A DNA stretch of 64,000 nt from Arenicola marina (GCA_964019135.1 OZ025253.1:33468548-33532547); one strand, 5' to 3'; shown: positions 18,044 through 31,945, counted from the stretch's first letter. A program made the numbers and translations. Notes: a model not told the origin generated them from the sequence alone.

Positions 18044-20150
18044 CAACGGCAAACAACGGATGGCTTTTGCATTGATCTTCCACAGTTCACCGATCCTTCG
18101 ATGAGGTGAAGACGATCAATCAGTGACTGTCAAATATTTCCAGCATTTAGATCAAGCGCCCGGACGCCCAGGCTTAAGCCACTATATACAGGAGCCGATT
18201 ATTGTATTCTTGATTCCATTGGATGAAAAATAACGCTGCATGAACGAAGCGAGCCCAAGTCAGGCGTCTGTCCAATTGATCAATCGTTCATTCTGATGGA
18301 GAAGGCATATCCTCACTCTTTCCTCACATATCTCTAAATGTTATTTCACTTATATCCTTCATTTTGTCCCCCCTTTTCTCTAAATGTTATCTTACTTATA
18401 ACCCTCGCTTTGCTCACTATTTCTTCTTTTCGTGTGGAATCATTCCATCCCAAATGCCAACGACTAATTATGTCTCATGTTCGTCAGAATCACATCCGAA
18501 GCTGAATTGATTGGCGCGAGGTAAATGGACAATCTGTCAGTCACGTTTGCGCGTTCCTCATCTGATAAATGATAAATCTGTTATTAGGTGAGGAGATGGA
18601 GACCCAGTTCCTAATATGAAGATGTCTTAATTAGCATCGAAGCGGGGTAAAACCTGGGTTATAACTGTGTTCATTATTGCCCACCACCTCCCTCCCGTAC
18701 CTCATGTCGGTTTCATCATCTTGCTGTTTGTCAATGTCGGCATTTTTCTGTTTCACTCAGCGCAGTCTTGCGGTGAATCAATTCAGGGAAAGAGATTGGG
18801 CGAAACAATGTACCTTATCCTGGATTGTATTATATTACTGCGCTAGCCTGTGCTATGGACTGACGAGATAAATATGGTAATGTGGCAGAAAACTCATAAA
18901 CCATAGCTGAACAAGTCACCTGGACGGAGCGCTCCCTAGGAAGAGATTCGGAGAGAGGGTATAACGGGTTCCACTTCTATACGGTTACCGTTCATTGTAT
19001 CATTGTACAGCTGTCCGTAATGAGGACAAACGGACGCCATTATATAATCTGACGTGGAACGTAACTCAGGGGCAAAATATGGAATTCAGGACAGTATATA
19101 CAGAGCTGAGATTATTTAGACACTGGAAGAATGATGGACGATAGTATACAATGGCGAAATGTTGAACATAAAAAAGTATTTCAACAGTATGAACTGCATC
19201 TTAGTGACTGTCAAATGAAATTATTGGCTTAGTCCGATTGCCAAACATTTTCTTTGGGCACCGATACGTTATCTTGTAATCATTTTGACAGGTCTTCTCA
19301 CCGGTTTCCATCTATTCGTTTATTCCCTCCTTTCCCCGGCCTTCCTTACGTGACACCTCCTTGTCCCATCACTCGTAATTCTGCCTACTCAATCATGTAC
19401 AATAATCTCGCAGTGAATCGATTTCGAGGGAGTGACTGGAAAATGGTACTCTGGATGCGACTGCTGGCCTTTGTGGTGAAGTAAAAGGGAAGGAGCTAAT
19501 CAACTACAAATCCAAGCGGACAAGGAAAACATTCACTTCCCAGACACTGGAGAAATTACACAGCGCCACCTAGGACGCGAGACGAGTCAAAGAAAAGACT
19601 CATGAAGCTTATCACAATAGTATTCCCTATCATATAAAGAGAAAATATATATGGAAACCACCTTGTTTTGAGTTTTAATATTTATTCCTTTGCAAGTGGG
19701 AGTGGTTGCAAGATGATCAATTTGAACGGTCTTAGTTGTCTAATGCATGTCAATGTCTTGGCGCAATGTAAGAATGCTAACCGAAAAGAAGGTTTTTGCA
19801 ATTCCTAATGAGTACATCTGTAAAGACAAATAGCGAGCTGTCCTGTCTGTGCGACCTTCAAGATGCACACCACGCATATGTGAATTGATATTTTTGCCTA
19901 TTATCCCAGAACAACCTTTGGCGAGGACTATGGACTGTTAATAAAGAGCAGGAGCTTCTTGAAAAGTGGATCAATACCCGCGGAAAATGCAATTATATAT
20001 ATAATCATATACTTATGCCTCATGCTTTATGTCCCATGCTCTAGTAACATTAACTCCATCAACCCTTTGATGTGATTTGCCCTTGTACAACTTTTTAGAA
20101 AAAATGCTACCACCAAAAGTGGTGATGCAATAAACAAAAACGAGTAATTA
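18044..20150. repeat. Blocks C and F, copy 1
   Basis: Repeat blocks continuing from 7,871 across the LTR element. Block C (about 18,480-19,060) matches 32,480-33,080, 41,010-41,430 and 54,520-54,940. Block F (about 19,200-19,640) matches 33,200-33,620, 41,560-42,000 and 55,070-55,500. A 'gtgaatcgattc' core occurs in C, in F and in the variant F', suggesting these blocks arose from one older monomer. No gene is seen; the remainder up to 20,150 has scattered similarity to 42,060-42,330. Confidence 0.6.
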
Positions 20151-21270
20151 TCTGCGATTGCCAGCAGTCTCTGCCGCGTCTATAAACAGGGAATTTGCGT
20201 CAATGGAATCTCATGAAAATAAGACAAGGAATCATTATGACAATGATTCCATCTGCTCTTCCTGTCTGCGGTTTTTGCTGTCTCACTGGAAGAACGTCGC
20301 TGGGAGACAGCAACGCCTATCCACGCAGCAATGAAGACGCCGAATGGAGCATTATTACTAGGCAGTGTACGTGTTATTCTTCAATTACCAAAGGAAAGAA
20401 AACTGTCAATTGATTCCGGCCTCGCTAAGACAGGACGCAATTTAATGTGCGCCTTATTAATAAGGTATGTGAATGGTGTTGTGCCGACTAACATAACAGT
20501 TATGTTTGTGTAATTAGGATTTTCCATATATGACATTTCGCTTGCAGTTACAGCTAGTTTTCTTTTATTACTAATATTCAATATACACATCACGTCGATA
20601 TGAATTGACTGATTATTTATTATTAACCATTATTGCAACTGAAATAGTCTTCGGAGTATAAGAGTTTCACATAACGCAACATCACCAACAGCCATGCCAT
20701 CAGTTACAAGGGGTCAACGAAATAATTGCCCAATTTCCTTCCTGTCTGATTGGCTTATGGGTAAGCGTACAGTAGGTTTTGTCTGGGTTCTTTGTCGCTG
20801 GTCTCAAAGCCCGTTCATCGCTTATCGTGATCAAGATATGACGACAAGACACGCAACTAGTTACGTCGACGTCCTATGCAGAGAGGAAACAATTTTTTAA
20901 CAAATTGTGACTACGTTTTACATCGTTACACAATATGACACAGTCCACCCACATATTCACAACCGAGAATATATATGAATATCTGAGAATGCGAAATCCA
21001 TATGAAGATGCGGTATAAAACACACATGCTACTAAGAGACTTCTGATCAGACTGGGCACCTCATGTAAGAAATGGTGGCTTTTCTCTCCCCCAGATGATC
21101 GGTACTCGAACAGCGACTTACTTATTGTAACGCAATTCATTTCTTACACGTTAATCCTACTAGAATAATACAATGCGTCTGGTTAAGTTAAGTGTAACAC
21201 AGCTTGAAGGATATTGCATGAACAACAACTGGTGCCTGACTAAAATTGAGACGTATGGCCTTCATATTTC
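20150..21270. repeat. Blocks G and D, copy 2 (internally deleted)
   Basis: Collinear with 2,400-4,060 but lacking the 25-bp minisatellite and its flanks. Landmarks are 'gctgggagacagcaacgc' near 20,297 and 'tctgggttctttgtcgctgg' near 20,782. No coding evidence. Confidence 0.6.
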
Positions 21271-21279
21271 AGCTACTGT

Positions 21280-22360
21280 GCATAAATAATGATCAATTCC
21301 TACAGGGGCATGATGGCTCAATGGGTGCAAGATATATCATGTAGCCATAACATTGCGTCCTGGAGATTTTACAGCTCAGTGACTGACATTGTGAGAGTCG
21401 ATGATTCAATCCCACCCGCTGACGTTTGTCGCGCACACGATGACGCTGAGGAAATTGCCATACTTAGGTCGTAAAAAATATTTATTTGTGATTTACGACA
21501 TCTCGCCAGACGAGATGGCACATTTACGTGTGAAGAGGTCTTTCATATGAGAGGAAGACTGTCGGCACACTCTTACCACAGAGGGCGGCCCCGTCGGCGT
21601 CTTCACGCCCTCCGTCCTCAGTACTCCCAATTACTGTGACGGCCGAGGTCATTGTCGCCGGCTGCATTGAACGGTAATTGCACGCAAACCTGGTCAGCTG
21701 AGGGAGACACTATGGAAAGGGAGTAATTTGACAAGGACCGAAGAGAATTAAGTAGGAGAACTGGCCTGACGAGGCAAAATGGAGGAGATTGCCGGAGGAG
21801 TGTGTGGAGACATGGCAAGACATTGGAGTGGGCGGGGCACAATGGCAGAATGGTTTTCCTTCCGGAGTCAAGTCGATGCTCTGACCTTGATGGTGAATGT
21901 AATGTTGATGGATTTGATGACCTTGGTCTATTTAGTGCGGAAATGTTGAGCTCGGCGGATGTACAAGTCGCACTCTATCGGATCCCATACCGCAACCTGC
22001 ATCCTATTTACGTCATTGTGAAGTCCATTACGGCAATCCCTGATTAACCGCATGAATCTCCCGTGTGTTGCGAGGCAGCCGTGTGTGTCATTCATGTAGA
22101 CCCACAGATGCCGAGTAACTCCCGCGTGGTCACTCATATTGAATGTCATTTGCTCTTGGACACGAACCGTGGAGCTACCACCCCATCTGAACGGTATTTT
22201 TAATCCAACCTTGACCTTTATGTTCAGAGCATGGAACCAGCTGAGCGGTCTTTGCCCAGCGCAGCACCGATATAACGTTAGATGAACAATATAAGAATCT
22301 GCACACACTGCGCGCATTATACCATCAGCGTTATGTAAAGAACATGTCTCGTAAATGATG
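21280..22360. repeat. Block E, copy 1, with a tRNA-like SINE head
   Basis: Matches 44,690-45,480 and 58,400-59,440, and loosely 48,000-49,330. Near its start, 'agctcagtgactg' (about 21,373-21,385) resembles a pol III A box. 'gattcaatccc' (21,403-21,413) resembles a B box about 30 bp on, the usual spacing. In other copies the B box reads 'ggattcaacccc' (44,810 and 58,490 regions). I infer a tRNA-derived SINE inside the block; its ends are not defined. Confidence 0.45.
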
Positions 22361-22670
22361 TCTGCAGGAAATCGGGTGACAAACATGAATAGTGATATAA
22401 TCAGCAACCTGTTTTGAATGTGGTGAATATGAACCTAATTGACCACGACGGACCGGAATGAGCACCTGGTAAACCAGTTGGCCTGGCAACGAAAACAAAC
22501 AGCGGATGGCTTTCTCATTGATCTTCCACAGTTCACTGATCACTCGATAAGGTGAAGGCGATCAATCAGCAGCTGTTCACTGTGTCTAGCATTCAGACAT
22601 CAGGCGCCCGGACGCCAAGGTCTAAATCACCAAATACATGTGACGATTATACTGATGTCCCTTGGAATAT
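22361..22670. repeat. Near-identical patch shared with 59,448-59,745
   Basis: About 300 bp differ at only a handful of positions from 59,448-59,745, while the flanks are visibly more diverged. It includes 'gttggcctggcaacgaaaac', which is also the empty-site equivalent of the LTR element's insertion point. Confidence 0.75.
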
Positions 22671-23060
22671 CGATACATAGGTGTGGTGTACATGGGTCGG
22701 GGTATGGATGGCGGTCCTGGCCCCACCCACCTATACTACCGAGTCTGCCGATCTTGGCTTCTACGTCATAACACGTTAATTTATTTCTACCGGTAAACTT
22801 TATTTTTTAAGTTATTAAAACTGGACCGGAGTACACCGCTGTCGTCCCTAGACTCTCTTCTCTCTATCTTGTCCCTTCTGGATCACACAGGGGAGCCCCG
22901 GTCCGAGTGACAATGTAACCTGATCTTTGACTCAGCCGAGCCAGGCGATCAGAGGGTGAGGCTTAGTGGCCGATGGCGAGCAGACCAGCCGCCGACACCC
23001 CGTCTCGCACGGACACAACATAAGCGATCGAGGCCTGGAACATTTTCTTTTTATGTCCTA
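22671..23060. repeat. Single copy of the 295-bp unit
   Basis: Homologous to the unit that is tandemly duplicated at 59,856-60,431, sharing 'ccgctgtcgtccctaga' and 'cggacacaacataagcg'. Only one unit is present here. Confidence 0.6.
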
Positions 23061-24560
23061 ATGATCTATCTATGTGTTTTTATGTCTAAAAGGTAAATCC
23101 GTCAGTTCCGTCGGCGTGCTCCGCCTCTGATAAACGACGAAACGACAAACGCGTGTAACGACGAACGCATGTTCTAATATGAAGAAGTCTCAATTAGCGC
23201 CCAACCGGAACGAGCCCGGCTTATAACTGCTTCCATTATCGCCCACCGTCATCCTCCGGGCGTCATCTTCATCAGTTTTTTGTTTGTCAATCTTATCGTT
23301 TTTATGTTTCCCTGAGTGCAATATGGCGGTGAATCGATTGGGTGCAAAATGGCATCCTATCACAGACTCGGTGACAAAGTGATATGAGGAAATCGTTTAT
23401 TTATTAAATCCGGCTGACAAGAGAAATCTGGCACTGTGGTACCAACCCCACCGACCACAGCTGAACTAGTCATCGGGGTGATTTAGTAGCGCCACCTAGG
23501 CAGAGAGTCAGAGAGGGACTAAGGAAAATACAAATTACGTTCAATATCCATGCGCCGTCAGCAAATAAATGATTGTTTTGTCGCATTGTAATTGGGTCAT
23601 TATCAATGAATAAGTGGCAAATCTAGGGAAAAAACCGAATACCAAATGGGGACAGCATTATATACAAAGGTCCGCGAAATGGTGCTGAAGACCGAAGACA
23701 CTCACAAAGAAAAGAATGCACGGCTAGGCTGAAGTGTGGGGCTGAGATTGTCTATGCATAGGAGGGAAGGTGGGTGGTCTTACACAAGGACAACATATAG
23801 AATATGAGATATTACATTGGTTGAAACGACCGCATAATGGTGGCCAAATAATGTCGGCCTTTCCACGGGTCTCACTGATCAGTCTACAGCGTCATCGTCT
23901 CCCTTTCCCGACCACTCTGAGCGCTCACCTTTTGTTGCTCGCCCGCGATCAATCGTATTCCTCAACCCCCACTCCCACCCTCTCGTTCATACCAGTCTCG
24001 CTGTAAATCGATTCCAGAAGAGCGACATTCTTCCTCGAAACGAGGGGCGGGGGAAGTCCGGACCCCCTGGATCCACCCTGGATTATATCTTACATTGGTA
24101 AGCAGGTGGTCCGTTGCGGTGCTCTGTAACTAGGCTAAAAGCAAAGGCGTAATCCCTACGAGTCACATTTTGCTCATTTTTCCTAACCAGTTTCAAACCT
24201 CCAACAGGAGCGCCAGTCGATATTCGCGTTGACTTACCGTTGGCAATCGAGTGCCCTCTTTCAAGACTTACAAACGTTATAGCATCCAAACTAAGCATCC
24301 TACGTCAAGCCGGAGCACATGTAATCTGGAATGAAAATATCTGAAATCCGAACATCTGTATGTTTATCTTTGCCTTTGAAACGAAATTAATGACCCTCGC
24401 TTCTCTGTCTTGGTATACACGATATGACTTAGTTAATCATTCGTGATGATTTGGAGGACAATCTACTGCACCGTGTCTTGCATTCTCTATTATAAAGGAC
24501 ACTATTAACACGGACATTTCTATTAAGAAAGGTGGCGCCCCTCTAGCGGGAAAGTAAAAT
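23061..24560. repeat. Blocks C' and F' and start of K, copy 1
   Basis: Collinear with 60,440-62,220. Landmarks are 'gcccaaccggaa' near 23,200, 'gcgccacctagg' at 23,489-23,500 and 'gatgatttggaggacaatct' near 24,446. No gene is seen. Confidence 0.6.
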
Positions 24561-25870
24561 GGGAAGTGTTCTTTATTACTTCAGAGGCGCGCTATCAATT
24601 TATGTCGTATTTAAGAGTTTGAGAATGCCGATAATTTTAGGGAAAGATCTTTATTATCGACGACTTAAACAATAATTTGTTTCTTGAGAAGTGTATGGAC
24701 GTTTAATGAAACAAAAGTGGGTAACATTTTGCGTAAATTGAAAGCGCACAGAAGCACACAGTGGAATATGACGTCGTTTTGCACGAAACGAGTGTGGAGC
24801 AAACAATATGGCCAATATGGCCAATAAGTACCGTCCCACAGGGTATGGAACAGTGTGACACAAATGGCCCTCTCTGCGTCCAACTTTAAGTCAAAGGCAA
24901 GGCAATAGTGTGTATGTATCTGAGACCTTAACTTTGACCTTGTGTGCTGAGTAACTTGAACACAGTACAATGTCGGTCCTTTCGGGCCACTAAGAAGTTT
25001 TATCGTGATAGCTGCAGGCTCTTCGACAGTAGGAGAAGAAAATGGATCATGCATGCAACCGGACATTTACCACTTACGAACACACACACAAATTCAACCA
25101 AGTGACATATGGAAGTGAATAAACTTTCCTCATATGATTTTTATCTTGAATGACCAGTAGCACCTCAGTGATCCAGTAGAACACATCAGCGTTGAATCAA
25201 CAACGAGATGTTTGTCCGTAACACATAAAGAGCACAACAAGATGGAGCAATCTGCATATCACATTATTTTGTAATATTCACTCTGCTATACCTCGATATC
25301 GGAGTCCAAATCGCGAAGAACGTTTTGCCATTCAATGCAAGTATTTTAAACTGACAAAAACTAATAGCTACTTTGCCTTGATAGCTAGCTTAAAGACGCG
25401 ACCCACGCATATGGGAATTATTATTTTTGCTAAATATTCCGAGGCAGCATTTCACGGAGACTAGGATTCCGTCTTAATAGCTAAAATGCTGCATGCAATT
25501 CCGAAGAGCCCAAGTAGATAAGGGCTTGTTTGACAGAAACAAGACACATAGTCGATGATTTAATACGAAAACTAGATGGGCAATTATCTGTCTTTTTTAT
25601 ACTTTATCCAGGCTCCTGATTCCAGTGAAGCATAATCTCTCGGGACAGAACTATAAACAAGCTGAACTATAAACAAAATGGCTGCCTGTCTTTGAACTGG
25701 TCTTGTGTTCATGCCAAAGCAACGATGCCATATTTACAATTGCGAGATATTTCTTGTGAATATCGTAGGCAGCAGCACAACGTGGATTATACCGCACTGC
25801 CTTTCACGGACAATAAAACATTTTATTCGAAGGAATCTGTCTGCCTCTACCAGCGTTTTTCCGTCACTAT
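24561..25870. other. Copy-specific interval within block K
   Basis: The homologous block at 62.2 kb goes almost directly from the sequence before 24,560 to that after 25,870, so about 1.3 kb is extra here or was lost there. Frames of up to 133 codons exist on the minus strand (24,665-25,066), but I see no domain. A part near 25,590 resembles the G-linker at 2,080 and 42,420. Confidence 0.45.
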
Positions 25871-28450
25871 TGTATACGAAGTAAAGCACAGGATTGGAGA
25901 TGATGCCAATAGCTTTGTTGCGACTATCTCGGTGGATGCCATTTTAATATTTTATTTGACAAGCAGTAGAAAAACACCTTAGGGCTATGCGATCTCTGCT
26001 TGAAGTCCATGGTATCATCTACTCCTCCCGTGTGAAATGTCATCGACAGTTTTACTTCTTTAGACGTTATTACCGGAGAAAGCGGCCTGCTCAGAAGATC
26101 CCTAGTGATGTAATGCTCATTTTAAAACGTAGTCAGGTGTTCCTTTGTGCATGTTGTGTAAAGGGTTACATTTGAGAGATTTATCATACTGATATTGCCT
26201 CCATGCTTGCCACGGGGCGCACGTGTCGTGTCAATGGGAGAAGGAAGTGACAGTGGAGCCATATCACAGGGGTAACTCCCTACTCTTTGCAACGAAGGAC
26301 ATCATATTTGTATCCTGTGACCACACAGACACGATAGGCTCTCAGGTGGCCAGAGCACTCGAGACGGGCGCTCGAGCCCATTGAGACAACAAAGCAGCCC
26401 TCGATATGCTATGGGCCTTTGGATCGGTGGAAGTAAAGCGAAAGTATGTGGAATGGGGTGACGTTGGGGGTAGGAGGGGGCGCTCCATAATTTGATGACA
26501 GTAATTGACAGGAATTAGGGGCTGGCGTTTTGAGGAAGGGGAGGAGGAGTCCCAAAGCTGACTTTCTGTTTACTTCGGAATGGAAAGAAGATTAAGGAGG
26601 TGGAGGAGGGGGGCAGCCGCAGCTGATCCTGCTTGCAGTTATCATTAGAACTGTATGTTTTATAGCTCATCTAAGTTAGAATGATATCAATCTGTTAGAC
26701 ATGAAAGGGTATGTGTATGTTTTGGCGGATCAAGTGCAAGCCCCCAAAGTCCCCAATACCTTGCACTTGGATAGATGTGGGTTGACATAACAATACCATA
26801 TGCCCTTTTCGCACGAACCGCCGTCAATTTCACTTTGGGGGATTACAAATGGCAATATTTTGTTCCACAATAGACAGCCGCAAAGTGTGAGAAGGGTTTA
26901 TACCGGGCATGACGTAAAATGGGCCATATGAACAAAAACAACACTGCGCCTCCTTGTGGATACAGAAGGTTCAGAAGGTCCTAATACGATATAATATCCA
27001 AACCAATAATCATCTGGAAGCGTTGAATTCTACATTGGATGACAGCTCGCCACCTAGATTGGTCGACCAAAGCCCAGCCTCCTCGCCATCCACCCCTGCC
27101 ACCCCCCCCCCACCCACCTCCCCTACCACCCCCCGGCCCTGCCCCCGTCCCCTACCACCCCCGCCCCGCCCAACTCCCCGTCGCTCTAGCCCCACTCTTC
27201 CCCACATCGTAATCCCGGCCGTTCAATTTCCTGTCGGGCGATCTGCCGGCGATGACACGTGGTACCCCTGGAGCCGTTCCTTATCCCTGCCGCCGAGCCA
27301 ATTATACGTAAGGCAAGAAGCCCTCACTACAGCCCAGCCAGGCCCCCAACAAAAAACAACACACACACACACGACACTCCCACCCTCACACTTGATCCGC
27401 CCCCGCCCAACCCTCCCTCTTACCTCCGGGACACAGCGGCCGGTAAAATAGCCTGGAAGACAATATCGTTAGTACACCCTCGAGAGTCGCTCACGTTGCC
27501 ATCGGCATTGTCCCGGCGTTCGCGCTGTTATCGTCTTTCAACGTTCCAAGCTGGATAGCGTGCTACGCTCTCCAACCGTGAAGTCCATACCCATATCGAA
27601 ATGGCGCGGTGTCAGATTCTCATGGTGAGGGCGGAGACAGGGGTCAGGGAGGTATGCAGCGGGGGGGGGGGGTTGGGGTTGTCCTATATCACATCTTGCG
27701 ATCGCAAGACAGTAAAGAGGGTGCCATGGAGTGGGTGGAAGGGGAGGGGGCAAGGACAGAAGGGGGAGGGGGGGGGGAGGCGAGGAAGGAGGGGTATATT
27801 TAGCGAGGACCCTGTGAGAAGATGGATGGAGGCGGATTTCGTGGAACGTTCGGAGACAGGGCAACGCGCTACACTACACAGCAGTGAGATTTATATCAGG
27901 CGTGTCTCTCATCGCCAGGGGGCGCTGTGGTTACGCTGTTTGATTGTTAATTAGCCACAGTCCGAGAGCTTGGCGGGTGGACAACAGGCCGATAATAGGA
28001 GAATATAAGACCCTTCCCGCCACTTAGACACTTGGACGCATGCTTCTCCATGCGTTAGACAACATACATCCGTTACAGTCACCTTATTATGATATTATTC
28101 ACTTCATTGTCAATTGATTTGATATATATATATGTCGTTATTGCATGAACAATATTTGTGATTTAACTAAAACATTTGCAAGTGAATTGCCATCTACAAA
28201 TAGGTGATGGTGGGTGACACGTGAACTAACGTTAGTTTAGGTAAATAAGGTCCAAATTATGATTCGATTCAAAAGAAGTGTGGCTACTTTAGCAAAAATA
28301 TTTCCATCGCATTAAGGCCCATTAAGCCAAGAATTCTTCAAAACAATTTCGAGCGCCTCGCGCTTGATGAAAACTGACCATCTTGCCAACGGCATAATGG
28401 CAGCTGAGGAACAGTGTGCCACCTAGCAAATGTAATCATTGGGCGCAGAA
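25871..28450. repeat. Block K end and G/C-tract region, copy 1
   Basis: Collinear with about 62,285-63,670. It holds a C-rich tract at about 27,085-27,180, a CA repeat near 27,358-27,372, and 'cgccagggggcgctgtggtt' near 27,913 (also near 63,226, one G shorter). Frames made of the Pro-rich tract are low-complexity and are not called. Confidence 0.6.
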
Positions 28451-31265
28451 TGGTTCGGAGGGCCACATGTCGTAAATCCTGGCTTGTTGGGAGTGGAGGG
28501 GGCTAAGAGTGTGCGGAGACGTTGCAAGAAGGGAGGGGGGGGGGGCGGGGGGCTAGTGTGTGTGGGGTGGAGTTGGGGGTGTCGAGTGGGGGTGAGGGCG
28601 TTGGGGGGGGAGGGAACTTTACGATGGCAACTTGGGGAGCTGGTTACACTCGACTGACATCGTACATCGCGGTATTGTAGAGACGCCGCGAAGATCGCAA
28701 CAACGGACACGCGCCAAAATGGCCTAGTACGTGCGAAACATAACCTTGGGGGGAAGTGTCAATATCTTAGAGAAGGCGAATATCAACACAGAGGCATCAA
28801 CATCAGCATCAGCGATCAAGAGTAATAAAAAGAAGTGCGAGGAATTACATAACGCAACAAGCCCTGGTCATAACACGAATTCGAACAGTGACGTCACTTC
28901 CCCTAACACGTGTGGCAACATCGTAACTAGGTTAATATCTACCAAGGCTCAGTTTCAGGTTCTGGACGAACGCGGGGGAAGCGGTTCAAATCGACACTCG
29001 TTATCTTGACCTACGTCAAAGGGTCTATTCTGTTGTCAATCATTTAATATCACCTGTAATCAGAGGAATATGGCGTATGAGTTCCATGGATCCATGACCT
29101 AGTGGATAAATGACATCTCGAGCCCGTTTATCGCTGCTTGCGATCCAGTTTTGAGGGAAATCAGACATGGGTTAGATCTAAGACGGTAGACGTACGACAA
29201 TTGAAAGAATATGTTCGTGTCTTCAATCATCTCTGTATACTAAAATTCGTAGCTCGACACTTTTTGACCTAATACATTTGCCTTGGCCTTGCTTCCTTAC
29301 AATAGAATATGTTCTTTGACCGAGACTAGAATTAATTATTTAATTTCCATCTTCTGGCTCAAAATATGCCAATCCCATTAGCCTCAATTTACTAATTTGA
29401 TACTTAATCAAGAAAGTATTGATCTCAGCCTCCTAGCTTATCGCATTTCGAATTGCTTGGCCGGACGAGTCGCGTGGCCATCATATACTGATTACTATAG
29501 CTTCATCACGCCCAACAGTGTAGGATTCCATGGCACAGTGACGCGTCTGTAGCGCTAATTATACATGATTTCGTTGGCCCTCATCATGAGCAACAACTTT
29601 AAAGACACATATTGTATCCCCAATGATCGTTTAACTAATATTTTTTGAACGGATACATTGGAAATACTAATAATGTATCAATAACTAAGCACTGCAATGT
29701 TTGTTAGCACTTGATGTATCTCTCTGTCTCGCTCCCTTTATAAATATATAGGTATGCATGTCATCTGGATAGGTGGCACTGAGCCATTTTTAATAGTGCC
29801 TTAAATGTGTAAGGGTTTAAGACTAGCAAGAATAAAACCATAACAGCCTCAACAAACATGATGCATCTCCAAGGTAATATTTTGAAAGTTGCATTTTGCT
29901 TCAAGAGTAAATTTAATACCAACGAGGATGGTAATTGTTACAGCCAAAAAAAATATGGTATTGTAAATTGCTCTCTGTTTTGTGCTAAATATTGTTTTCT
30001 ACTGCAAATTCCCAACACTCACGTCTCTGTTCTGTAAACCGCCACTTCTGGCATGCAGACACCAGACCCATAGACGGGATGCGATATGGGCGATGAACGG
30101 GAACCTCGTGGCCCAAGCAGTCCATAATTCTCTCACCCCGACGTCGGCAATTTGCTCCAATGAGATGCATCGATTCGGCCGGCTATCAAAATTCAATAAG
30201 CTGGAGGGCAGATCATATTTAGACGGTGGGGATGTTGGGCCAGCTGCAAATTGCTTCACCTGTCCATCTGGGAGATGCGCCTTCTCAAAACTGACTAGGA
30301 GGCGGTTGAAGGGGTGGGAAGATGGGGCGAAGGGGATCTGAGCGGCGGGTTTCAACGCTGCCGGGGGTGACGAATCCTGGGTGTGGGCGATAATAAAGGT
30401 TGACGTCGGGAGGCTAATGGGGATGGTGCATGGTCGTTGTGTAGGGTGATAAGTACCGACGGGTTTTGAGCGACATATCCTGGACAGCATGAAGGCCTGG
30501 ATCGTGACGGGTCCTTCATATTCATTCAGACCGGACTGGGAATACATGGCTTGGTAACGAATTTATGGAATAAAACTTTAAGGTCAAATGCTATCTTGAG
30601 GAGGGGGTGGCAGAGGAGTGGCGGATAGAAAGGGAAGGGCGTTGGTTAAGGGTGGGTGTTTGATGCGAATGGACTGCTCTTGCCTAGCGACATGGCAACG
30701 ATATTGTGCTGACATTATCAGATTTTATACGTGCCTTAAAATTAAAATGAGCCATAGTGCGGAAGATTCGGACAAGGATGTATATAACTTTTAAACCGCC
30801 AGATGTAGACCTCCGTAGAACAGCCGTTGCGTGTTTATGCGGTGCGTAGTTGCAGGATTGAGGCCGGGTGAGGCACGGATTGAAGGAAACGGCTTCTCAC
30901 TTTTCCAAGTTCTCAATTTACTAAAAGCGGCATCGGTTATGCAAGGCTCATATGACAGCCAAAAAACAAGTACTACTCGTATTTCAAGTATGGCTCGAAC
31001 ACTGGTTCACTTACTTTGCGATATCCGCACGCGCGCCCTTACTAAATGGGGAGAGGAGGTCATTGGAAATGCTATTGGAAACGATGATATTTCAAAAATC
31101 AACCCAACTTGACGGTTCGGTAACAACAATTGACGATAAACCGAAAGGAATTTTGTTGTTTTAACCCAAAACCCTTTCTTGGTCATTGGATTAACGCTTC
31201 AACGACTCTCAACTCAACTCACATTTACACACAAATTTGCTTGATTCATGACGGTTTCCACAATA
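28451..31265. repeat. Block H, copy 2
   Basis: Begins with a G-rich stretch (28,530-28,615) and follows the order of block H at the left edge of the window. It has extra sequence at about 28,800-29,385 and 29,750-30,340 that copy 1 lacks. The second of these contains a 182-codon minus-strand frame (29,999-30,547) with no recognisable domain. After 31,265 it joins block A, whereas copy 1 continues differently. Confidence 0.6.
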
Positions 31266-31945
31266 AGTATAGACACCCTTTAGCATTGTCACGGAGCCAA
31301 CGGCACGATTGGCTTGCCGTCCCATTTAATAGGGCGTGTAAATAGTATCAGGAATAAATATGTTTCGAGTCTGACCGGCAGCCCCATGTCGCGCAACTAC
31401 ACACCGCTTGCACACCGCCTGAAAACGCGACGGCCTTCCCAGCGCACGCAGGTGGCCGGCTTCAGGGATCTGCAAACCGCAACGCATTAAAGCGCAACGG
31501 CGGTTTAGAGGGTTTTACTATAGCGAACCCAACGAACTGGCTTGCCTATGGTACAGGACAATGTACAATAACGAGGTATTATTTATTGATAGGATGATAT
31601 TTACGGCACAAAATGTTGCTCAATCAGTAAGAGTTACGGTTGCGTCGATTCAAACCCACCCGCTGACTTTGGTGGCCCAACACAGACGATGACATCGTTG
31701 AAATTGCTACAATTAAGTCGTATTAGACATTTAGTGACATTTTATGACACCGGTAAAATCATGGGAAGATGTGTTGCAAGCCCCTGTCAGCGCACTCTCA
31801 CCACAGAGAGCGCCACCTGTCGCCTTATTCACACCCTCAGTCCTCAGTACTCCCAATTACTGTGACGGACGACGCCATTGTCGGCGGCTGCATTGCCCGG
31901 TAATTGCCCTCAAACCTGGGCCGCTGAGGGAGACAGGGAGATTAC
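31266..31945. repeat. Block A, copy 2 (truncated)
   Basis: Matches 5,840-6,690 and the other A copies, then jumps at about 31,945 to the A-C linker, skipping some 600 bp present elsewhere. No gene. Confidence 0.6.

Noticed and set aside
21373-21413. Functional tRNA gene
   Set aside because: Only the box motifs are tRNA-like; no cloverleaf with a paired acceptor stem can be drawn.
26954-27451. 165-codon Pro/Thr-rich frame
   Set aside because: Low-complexity translation of C-rich and CA repeats; broken in the copy near 62.8 kb.
29999-30547. 182-codon minus-strand frame in block H copy 2
   Set aside because: No recognisable domain, and part of it lies in sequence missing from the other copy. 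It could be an exon fragment, but I cannot support that.
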